Shown here piece by piece: positions 53,937 to 59,738 of a stretch of 64,000 bases of DNA. The notes beneath the pieces were generated by a model, which saw nothing but the letters and a program-made list of their open reading frames with translations, was not told the origin of the DNA and ran no database searches. This DNA is from a virus. Position numbers and translations under genes: made by a program. Position 1 is the stretch's first letter. Every line of letters starts with the position of its first letter. The stretch covers positions 62,001 to 126,000 of the IMG/VR virus record IMGVR_UViG_3300036832_001373. The stretch is one strand, 5' to 3'.

Positions 53937-54545
53937 TTACAGTTCATAATGACTACCTGGAAAGATTCCATAGATACACCTACCTGTACAACCATTCTCG
54001 TCTATATCTTCAATAGAGTACTCTCCATTTGGCAAGTTAGTATAAAACAATTCCATTGTAAGTACCTGAGGATGGCCTTCCTCGACTGGCTTATCTAGCC
54101 ACTCGAAAATTCTAATTATCTTACTCACATTTCTAGCGTTCCGAAGAATTCTAGCTGGATCTTCCGTATGTTGTAAACAATTATAAATCAAAACTTCGTC
54201 AAAAATTTCTTCTTCAAAGTGATGGTCTACCTCTTCTCCTTTTATAAGAAAAAAGTGGATACCAGCATCCCCATATCGTTGATAAATCCATCTAGGAAAC
54301 TCACAAGGATCGACCACAGTCCCATCAACATTAATACACTTGAGAAGTAAGGATACAGGTCCTCCTCCTATGTCTAGAACTGACTTTCCTTCCATGTCAA
54401 TTGTAAAAGGACGCCAATCCTCAGTACAAAATTTTAATCCCATTCTCTTAGCATAAATAATTTGTTTACGTTCTTCATTAAAAGTATTGGTGCAGTTTCC
54501 CCACCAATGCTTTTCCCATTCATTTACGTCTTTCCAATTGGTCAT
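53937..54545 (-). CDS. Class I SAM-dependent methyltransferase-like protein, 202 aa
   Basis: Motif I is visible as SVLDIGGGPVSLL (residues ~55-67), with an acidic residue at the end of strand 2 (GTVVDPCEFP) and a motif IV-like FDEVLIYNCLQHTED near 117. This is the layout of class I methyltransferases acting on small molecules, sugars or glycans. No DNA-methyltransferase NPPY/DPPY motif is seen, so a DNA substrate is less likely. It lies upstream of the GIY-YIG gene and glycosyltransferase, suggesting a linked modification function. Confidence 0.75.
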   Translation of the reverse strand: MTNWKDVNEWEKHWWGNCTNTFNEERKQIIYAKRMGLKFCTEDWRPFTIDMEGKSVLDIGGGPVSLLLKCINVDGTVVDPCEFPRWIYQRYGDAGIHFFLIKGEEVDHHFEEEIFDEVLIYNCLQHTEDPARILRNARNVSKIIRIFEWLDKPVEEGHPQVLTMELFYTNLPNGEYSIEDIDENGCTGRCIYGIFPGSHYEL

Positions 54546-54567
54546 TTAATTCATTTTAATGTTGAGA

Positions 54568-54605
54568 AGAGTGGGATAGAGCACAGGGAGATCCGATCCC
54601 ACTCT
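54568..54605. terminator. Hairpin A after the Pro-rich gene
   Basis: AGAGTGGGAT and ATCCCACTCT form a perfect 10-bp stem with an 18-base loop. It lies between the Pro-rich repeat gene and the methyltransferase gene, so it could end transcription of the island on the - strand. No long U run follows in either direction. Confidence 0.4.
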
Positions 54606-54611
54606 CCTACC

Positions 54612-54640
54612 TGAGACGAAACGCCCAAGTTATCGTCTCA
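54612..54640. promoter_or_regulatory. Hairpin with TGAGACGA/TCGTCTCA arms (copy 1)
   Basis: Perfect 8-bp arms enclose a 13-base loop. The same arms occur in two other hairpins in this window (57083-57115 and 57168-57219), so this is a recurring element in the island rather than a chance palindrome. Role unknown; see Findings. Confidence 0.5.
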
Positions 54641-54653
54641 AGGACGTAGTTGG

Positions 54654-55490
54654 TTACTTCTTACCAGTAGGCAGAGGATTCACTACCGGTGCATTAGGAT
54701 CAGTAGGTTTTCCAGGTTCACCAGGACCACCAGGACCCTGTGGAGGATGAGGTTTATCACCCTCTCCCTGAGGGAGCCAAACCCAGCCATAAACCGGACT
54801 CCAAGCCCAGCTACCACCAGGCTTATCTCCAGAAGGACCACTACCTCCAGGAGGAGTCCCACCACCTACTGGTGGGAAGTAGATCGGAGGAGTAGGTCTC
54901 GGATCGGTTGGTCCCCAGATTCCAAGAGGAGGAACACCACCACCTCCTCCAGGAGGATAGTAGATCGGAGGCATTGCTACCGGAGGCCAGCCAGGGATCG
55001 GCTGAGGACCGGGAGGGCTGATGTCAACGTAGGGAGGAAGAAAGATCGGATGGGCAGGTACTCCAGGAGCAATCGCGTCTGGTGGAATCACGATCGGGTG
55101 TGATGGCATCGGAGGAGGAAGTACGATCGGATGGGTAGGTACTCCGGGTGCAAGTCCATCCGGAGGAATCACGATTGGGTGTGCTGGGTGAATCGGGATG
55201 TAGATCGGATGAGTCGGGACTCCCGGTGCAATTGCATCCGGAGGAATTACGATCGGATGGGAAGGTGTAGGAGGATAGTAGATCGGAGGCATCACACTTG
55301 GAGGAGGACCTCCCGGAGCGATAGGATGCGCCGGATAGGGTGGATAATAAATCGGAGGCATCACAGTCGGAGGTGGTCCTCCGGGAGCGATAGGGTGAGC
55401 AGGACCAGGACCACCTGGCATCGGACCACCACCCACACCTAAATCAGTGTAGGTCATTGTACCTATGATAGTAACAGGGATACTTGCCAT
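54654..55490 (-). CDS. Pro-rich repeat protein of phage type, 278 aa
   Basis: ATG 55490 is preferred: GGGAGAA lies upstream and the sequence then begins MASIPVTIIGTMTYTDLGV followed by a Gly-rich segment, a start I associate with a group of phage proteins carrying HPIAPGGPP repeats. The bulk is tandem repeats of the type HPIVIPPDAIAPGVP and HPIAPGGPP, alternating with IYYPP. The C-terminus holds a WSPVYGWVWLPQG block and a Gly/Pro tail. No enzyme domain. Probably an extended, exposed rod of unknown function. An upstream ATG at 55580 could add 30 residues. Confidence 0.7.
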   Translation of the reverse strand: MASIPVTIIGTMTYTDLGVGGGPMPGGPGPAHPIAPGGPPPTVMPPIYYPPYPAHPIAPGGPPPSVMPPIYYPPTPSHPIVIPPDAIAPGVPTHPIYIPIHPAHPIVIPPDGLAPGVPTHPIVLPPPMPSHPIVIPPDAIAPGVPAHPIFLPPYVDISPPGPQPIPGWPPVAMPPIYYPPGGGGGVPPLGIWGPTDPRPTPPIYFPPVGGGTPPGGSGPSGDKPGGSWAWSPVYGWVWLPQGEGDKPHPPQGPGGPGEPGKPTDPNAPVVNPLPTGKK

Positions 55491-55610
55491 ATTTGTATTC
55501 TCCCAGTTGTTCTCTCCCATGTTTACAATAACGACAGCCCCGACCTGGGAGAGAATCCAATCGGGACCGCCGCCCTCCATCTAGCCAAAAGCCAGATAAA
55601 GGCTCGGAAG

Positions 55611-55630
55611 TTAGGGAAACTACTCCCTAA
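55611..55630. promoter_or_regulatory. Hairpin just before the conserved leader
   Basis: TTAGGGA and TCCCTAA form a 7-bp stem with a 6-base loop directly upstream of the 13-base leader AACGTTAACTCTT. It may end - strand or upstream transcription or structure the leader of the + strand gene. Confidence 0.35.
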
Positions 55631-55643
55631 AACGTTAACTCTT
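55631..55643 (+). promoter_or_regulatory. Conserved 13-base leader element, copy 1
   Basis: AACGTTAACTCTT lies 17 bases before ATG 55661. An identical 13-mer lies 19 bases before ATG 57284, the only other + strand gene in the island. Its even distance from both starts argues for a shared control or translation signal. Confidence 0.5.
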
Positions 55644-55660
55644 GAATAGGAGGATTCAAA

Positions 55661-56167
55661 ATGGAATATAGTAAGCATCCCTACTACAAGTACTTTAAGC
55701 ACATGATTGAAAGAGGTAGAAAGTTTGGATCAGACTTTACCTTTGGTAAAGAAGAATTTTATAGATGGTTACCTATCATAGGACCAATACCCGAAGGTAT
55801 GATACGACCTACAGTAGGTAGGTATGACCACTCTAAAGGCTACATATTCGACCAAGAAAATAATAGATGGAATTTTAGGTGGGAAGAATTAAGTGAAAAC
55901 AATCGTGACGGAGGGAAAAGAGGATTTAAGAAACAATTTGAATTAGGAAAGAATCCATTTCAAGATGGAACGGCATCTATATCTTCTGTGGCTAGTCCTA
56001 ATCATGTCAGTAAGACTGGAAAGTCAGGAATGCATACAGGAGCAGCGTGGAGAGCGTCCATTTCTAGTCCGAATCACGTATCAAAACGAGTACTTACTTG
56101 TCCAACTTGTGGTTACACATGTGTGGGTCCACTAGGAATGTGTAGCCACAAGAAAACTCACGAGTAG
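55661..56167 (+). CDS. Homing-type protein with non-GIY N-terminus and shared tail, 168 aa
   Basis: Single + strand gene in the - strand block. The N-terminal ~85 residues (YYKYFKHMIERGRK, PTVGRYDHSKGYIFDQENN and RWNFRWEELSENN) match a module common in intron- and mobile-gene-encoded phage proteins, often linked with HNH nucleases, though no clear HNH triad is seen. The tail shares the repeat and zinc unit of the GIY-YIG genes: SVASPNHVSKTGKSG, GAAWRASISSPNHVSK, then CPTCGYTCVGPLGMCSHKK. AGGAGG precedes ATG 55661. The shared tail with a different front implies domain shuffling. Confidence 0.7.
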   Translation: MEYSKHPYYKYFKHMIERGRKFGSDFTFGKEEFYRWLPIIGPIPEGMIRPTVGRYDHSKGYIFDQENNRWNFRWEELSENNRDGGKRGFKKQFELGKNPFQDGTASISSVASPNHVSKTGKSGMHTGAAWRASISSPNHVSKRVLTCPTCGYTCVGPLGMCSHKKTHE

Positions 56168-56222
56168 TTAAACTCCTCCTGTTAGGTAAGGCTCGGAAGA
56201 TAGTATCTAATTGGAGAAAGAA

Positions 56223-56254
56223 GTGGAGCTTTCATTTGCCTGGGTAAGCTCCAC
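56223..56254. promoter_or_regulatory. Hairpin downstream of + strand island gene
   Basis: GTGGAGCTT and AAGCTCCAC form a perfect 9-bp stem with a 14-base loop, 55 bases beyond the stop of the + strand gene. It may act as a terminator for that gene; no strong U run follows. Confidence 0.4.
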
Positions 56255-56261
56255 CTCCCTA

Positions 56262-56297
56262 CACTACCTAAGTCGCAAGGAGAACACCTAGGTAGTG
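56262..56297. promoter_or_regulatory. Second hairpin downstream of + strand island gene
   Basis: CACTACCTA and TAGGTAGTG form a perfect 9-bp stem with an 18-base loop. Together with the hairpin at 56223 it separates the + strand gene from the converging collagen-like gene. Confidence 0.4.
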
Positions 56298-56343
56298 CAA
56301 CTATCAACAAAGTATTATATTAAGTTACTATGTACGATCTCTA

Positions 56344-57000
56344 TTATCCCATTACTACCCATCCAATTCCATCCCTATAACCAGCAAAGACTTGGTTTGT
56401 TCCTCCGCCAGCTGTAATAACTTGTCCTTGATTTTTAGTATTTGAGTCTGAAACTGAGGCCATCATTCCAAAAACAGGTGAAGCAGGTAACTGTGCAAAT
56501 GTCATTGGAAGATTATTAATTATACCTACAACACGTATATTAGCTCCAACATTCAAATAACCACCAATACCAACACCTCCAGCTACTACAAGATCACCTG
56601 TAGTGGGTGAAGTTGAAACTGTTCCAACTCCACAATGAACAGTCGCACTATCGAAAGTTAAACTAGGATCACCAGCAAAATTACCTCCATAATTAAACTG
56701 AATAGACCCTCCAGGTGCTCCTGGAGGATTAAATGGTCCAGTAGGTCCAACAGGTCCTAAAGGTCCAGTAGGTCCAGTAGATCCTTGAGGTCCAGTTGGT
56801 CCTCCTGCAGGACCAGTAGCTCCTGGAGGTCCAGATGGTCCAGTAGCTCCAACTGGTCCTTCAACGCCACCAGGTTGAAATATAGCTGCATTCATATCAC
56901 GAAGAAGTGTCTTAAGTTTAAAAACGTCTGTACCACCTAAAATATTAGGTTGTAGACTACCAGTAATATCTGCATCTATATCAGCTTGAGTGATAGCCAC
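56344..57000 (-). CDS. Collagen-like structural protein, 218 aa
   Basis: N-terminal ~45 residues are unique ([19 protein letters not shown]). Residues ~46-93 are Gly-X-Y repeats ([14 protein letters not shown]). The C-terminal part is beta-rich and ends [13 protein letters not shown], a fibre-tip pattern resembling that of the gene at 41314. It is flanked by hairpin clusters and by the two + strand homing-type genes, so it may be a structural gene carried inside the island. Confidence 0.7.
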   Translation of the reverse strand: MAITQADIDADITGSLQPNILGGTDVFKLKTLLRDMNAAIFQPGGVEGPVGATGPSGPPGATGPAGGPTGPQGSTGPTGPLGPVGPTGPFNPPGAPGGSIQFNYGGNFAGDPSLTFDSATVHCGVGTVSTSPTTGDLVVAGGVGIGGYLNVGANIRVVGIINNLPMTFAQLPASPVFGMMASVSDSNTKNQGQVITAGGGTNQVFAGYRDGIGWVVMG

Positions 57001-57231
57001 TAAACTTACTCCTAAGTTTAGGACAAAGGCTAGGATATTAACGAGGAAGGTAGGATAGCGGCTCGCGGATCCTACCTTCCTATTGAGACGAGGAGCTTCG
57101 GGTTCTTCGTCTCAAACTACTAAGAGGTGGAGAGCACTAGCGCCCAGTAAAGACTCTCCACCTCTAGGAGACGAGAAAGCTAGTCCAGGGATGTAACTAG
57201 CTAGGGATGATCTCGTCTCAAACCTAGGTTT
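57001..57231. repeat. Cluster of five inverted repeats between divergent genes
   Basis: Within 231 bases there are: TAAACTTA/TAAGTTTA (57001-57020); AGGAAGGTAGGAT/ATCCTACCTTCCT, 13 bp (57044-57081); TTGAGACGA/TCGTCTCAA (57083-57115); AGAGGTGGAGAG/CTCTCCACCTCT, 12 bp (57123-57165); and GAGACGAGA/TCTCGTCTC (57168-57219) with an inner AGCTAGT/ACTAGCT stem. All arms are perfect. No protein-coding frame is credible here. The segment lies between a - strand and a + strand gene transcribed away from each other, so it is probably transcribed as structured leader or holds promoters and insulation signals. Confidence 0.6.
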
Positions 57232-57251
57232 TTAGGGGAACTAGTGTTTGG

Positions 57252-57264
57252 AACGTTAACTCTT
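57252..57264 (+). promoter_or_regulatory. Conserved 13-base leader element, copy 2
   Basis: AACGTTAACTCTT, identical to 55631-55643, 19 bases before ATG 57284, followed by AAAGAGGAG as ribosome-binding site. See copy 1. Confidence 0.5.
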
Positions 57265-57283
57265 TTGGAAAGAGGAGTACAAC

Positions 57284-57802
57284 ATGTTCTATAGAATCTA
57301 TTATGTAGTTGGAGTAAAAGTAGGATGTACCGTACAAACAGTAGAGGCAAGATGTAGATATCAAAATCTTTGGGAAGGTTATGTCGTAGAAATTTTAGAA
57401 ATTATACCTTTAGAATTTGGAGCTAAGTTTGCTGGTAATCAAGAACGATTTTGGCAATGGTATTATAGATGTGAAGAAAAAGAGAATACTCACTACGAAA
57501 GAAATTGGGGTACTAATCTGACTCCTGAAAGGAGATCAGAGGTCGCTCGTACTACTAGTGGATTTGCGACCGGAGCAGCTGGACGAGCTTCGTTAGCTAG
57601 TCCTAAGCATACTAGTAAAACAGGTAGAACAGGAATGCAGACTATAGTTAAGTGTCCTTACTGTCCTAAAGAAGGACGTCAGATGCCAATGAAACGTTGG
57701 CACTTTAATAATTGTCCAGAGTTGAAGAAAATGTACCAAAGATGGTACAGAGAATATAGTATCGTGACTCCTGATAATCCTAACTTGTACTATGTAGACT
57801 AG
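57284..57802 (+). CDS. GIY-YIG family endonuclease-like protein, + strand, next to capsid gene
   Basis: 172 residues. GIY-YIG-like start YRIYYVVGVKVGCT (second Tyr replaced by Lys), R23 in VEARCRYQ, a Glu in QERFWQWYY and Asn in YERNWGT; then SLASPKHTSKTGRTG repeat and a zinc unit CPYCPKEGRQMPMKRWHF, with ~25 extra residues after it. It ends 47 bases before the last exon of the major capsid gene, which is split by an ORF-less group I intron, so it is the best candidate for the enzyme that mobilises that intron. It is convergent with the capsid gene; a perfect palindrome lies between them. Confidence 0.78.
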   Translation: MFYRIYYVVGVKVGCTVQTVEARCRYQNLWEGYVVEILEIIPLEFGAKFAGNQERFWQWYYRCEEKENTHYERNWGTNLTPERRSEVARTTSGFATGAAGRASLASPKHTSKTGRTGMQTIVKCPYCPKEGRQMPMKRWHFNNCPELKKMYQRWYREYSIVTPDNPNLYYVD

Positions 57803-57810
57803 AGCTTAGA

Positions 57811-57838
57811 ATTGGGGAGGGAGATCTCCCTCCCCAAT
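57811..57838. terminator. 28-base perfect palindrome between convergent genes
   Basis: ATTGGGGAGGGAGA and its exact reverse complement meet with no spacer. It lies 8 bases after the stop of the + strand GIY-YIG gene and 11 bases after the stop of the capsid gene on the other strand, so it can act as a bidirectional transcription stop or an RNA end-protecting hairpin for both. Confidence 0.6.
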
Positions 57839-57849
57839 CGTGACTGCGA

Positions 57850-59676
57850 TTACGCAGAGTAGTTAGAAACTGTGCCCTTCACAAAATATCCTGGGTTGTT
57901 GACGAACATATCGTACCAGCTTTGTTATCGCTAAGGTTCTTTATCCCTAGCTTCTTACGCTTTCACGTAAGCTCAGACTATATCATCATCCAAGACTAAA
58001 AACTTGGAGTCCGGCGCTCGTGGAGGAATTATCGCCTACGGTCAGAGACCGCTTACGGCTCACCTCTAGTCGTTGCTCCTTCAAGGGACTTTCATCCCAA
58101 GCTTGGATCAGGATTGCCCTCGTCTTCACGTTAGGGTGTTCCCTGAGTTCACCGGATTTAGTGTCCACCTTCAATGATATGTAATGGACATCAAACCTTG
58201 CTGGTTTTGTAACGTCGGGGCTTGGAACACAGGTGTGAAGTAAATTGGTATCCATTCGGCCAAAATTATGGACGAATCACCTGCCATGTATCCCTTGTAC
58301 CCGCAGATAAAGTCGTTCGTGTTCAGGACTTTGAGGGTCTTGATCACAGGAAGAGTACCATCCCTCAAATGGCCAAGAACGTGAGCACCAATCGGAGCAG
58401 TGATCGGTGCACGAACGAAGCCCTTGGTAGCAGCCAGAAGGTTACAGGCATTGGCTCCAGCTAGGACCCAAGAGAGACCACCACGACCCATCGTGCCTTG
58501 AATCAATGCTTCAGCTTCGTTGATCTTCAGCTCGATATCCGCATACTTCGATTGACGATCGAAGTACTGAGGAGACTGAGTCGCGTCGAAGTTCAAGGTA
58601 GCCTGAGGTGCAGCAGCTTGGTTGATCAGATACATGAGCGCATTGTCTCGCTCATTCTTTAGGAACTGACCAGCGAGCTCAGCCAAAGTGTCTTGCACAT
58701 CGATGGCTAGATGCGCCGACGCAGCAAGACCAGCTGCCACCGAGTAGGTGAACTTCAGAGGATGGATCTTAGCTTTGACAGGGACGGTGATCAAGTCGAA
58801 CTCGATCTCGTTGATGCCAGCAGTATTAGATTCAGAGCTCCAGGCGTACTGAGCGTAGATAGCAGAGCCAGTGGTCGGAGCCGTCAGGAATTTGATGGCA
58901 GTAGCGCCAGCAGTACCACCAGTGTAGGTGATAGTATTCGGACCAGCAGGATCTAAGACACCAGCAGGACCAATTAGACCACCAGAACCGTTGTCAGTAA
59001 CAACTACTGTATTACCACCAACCACTGCTACGATTGAGACAGTGCTAGGCTGGATCGGGGTACGACCTAAGGTCCAGGTGTAGGTGACAGTAGCAGCCGG
59101 AACGCTAGCGACAACCTTCTCGTTCACCACTTCCGAAGCGTAGTCGTAGGTGGCAGTCTTGAAGATTTCTTGACCAGCTACGACAGGACCGACATCTGTC
59201 GCAGGCAGAGAGTTGGAGAAGATTGGCTTCATCACGAAGATTTCACCAACCTGACCATCGATTGGTTGGATGTCAACTAGTTCTGGAGCCACCATATTAG
59301 GATAGAAGATACGGACGACGTCCAGAACTCGAGGGTTCAACGCACCGAGGTTGGTTTGAACGGTAGTTTCACCGTAGAGATTCTTGGCTTGCTCAAGGAA
59401 TGCTCGGGTTTTTTCGACGGCGAGCATTGTGAGAGCAGCTTTCCATTGGTCCTTGGGGTTGTTGGACTCAAAGAGGGCACCGATACCGGTCCACTCACTG
59501 TACTTACGGTTACGTTTGTTCTGGATATCATAGAACTCTCCCTCATCAAAGAGTCGAGCTCCGGTCTTGATCTTGTTCTCACGGAACAAGACAGCTGCTG
59601 AGTCCTTGTTTTCAGTCATTAGCAAGGACGGATTGATCCTTGAGGCCGTCTCGGCCAATTCGTTTAAGAGACCCAT
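57850..59676 (-). CDS. Major capsid protein (gp23-like), split by a group I intron
   Basis: The main head subunit. Exon 1 is 59676-58183 (498 codons), exon 2 is 57915-57850 (21 residues and stop), joining to 519 residues. Exon 2 reads YDMFVNNPGYFVKGTVSNYSA; joined to QGLMSI it restores a T4 gp23-like ending. Other capsid features: a long N-terminal arm that precedes the mature coat, KIKTGARLFDEG and ESNNPKDQWKAALTMLAVE, VLDVVRIFYPNMVAPELVDIQP, and the C-terminal NDFICGYKGYMAGDSSI. Residues ~197-277 contain an inserted beta domain related to that in the sheath. Unspliced, the protein would end three foreign residues after the exon (TYH). ATG 59676 lacks a strong ribosome-binding site. Confidence 0.92.
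57916..58182 (-). ncRNA. Group I intron in the major capsid gene, 267 bases
   Basis: ORF-less self-splicing intron. The 5' exon ends GTCCATT; this pairs with GGTGGAC inside the intron, ending in U.G pairs at the cut. P element at 58120-58101 reads AGGGCAATCCTGATCCAAGC, a near-textbook group I sequence; R element CAACGACTA at 58076-58068; S element GATATAGTCTGAGC ends at 57971. The last base is G (57916). The result is an exact in-frame join, and the same core letters recur in the sheath intron. An 89-codon frame overlapping the intron is not a gene. Confidence 0.92.
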
Positions 59677-59738
59677 TTTGATGGTCCGTTCATATCAGAA
59701 GACTTTTAGAGCTTGTCTAGATTCTTACGAAGAGAGGT

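Larger units (their letters stand above)
55599..56199 (+). repeat. 12-base direct repeats flanking the + strand gene at 55661
   Basis: AAGGCTCGGAAG occurs at 55599-55610 and again at 56188-56199, on either side of the + strand island gene. Identical direct repeats around a mobile-like gene may mark its insertion boundaries or a recombination site. The repeat is short, so chance cannot be ruled out, but it is placed exactly at both ends of the unit. Confidence 0.45.

Noticed and set aside
57001-57231. CRISPR-like array
   Set aside because: The inverted repeats differ in arm sequence and spacing, with no regular direct repeat-spacer pattern.
57986-58255. 89-codon frame overlapping the capsid intron
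   Set aside because: It crosses exon 1 and the ribozyme core and carries no nuclease or other motif; the intron is best read as ORF-less.
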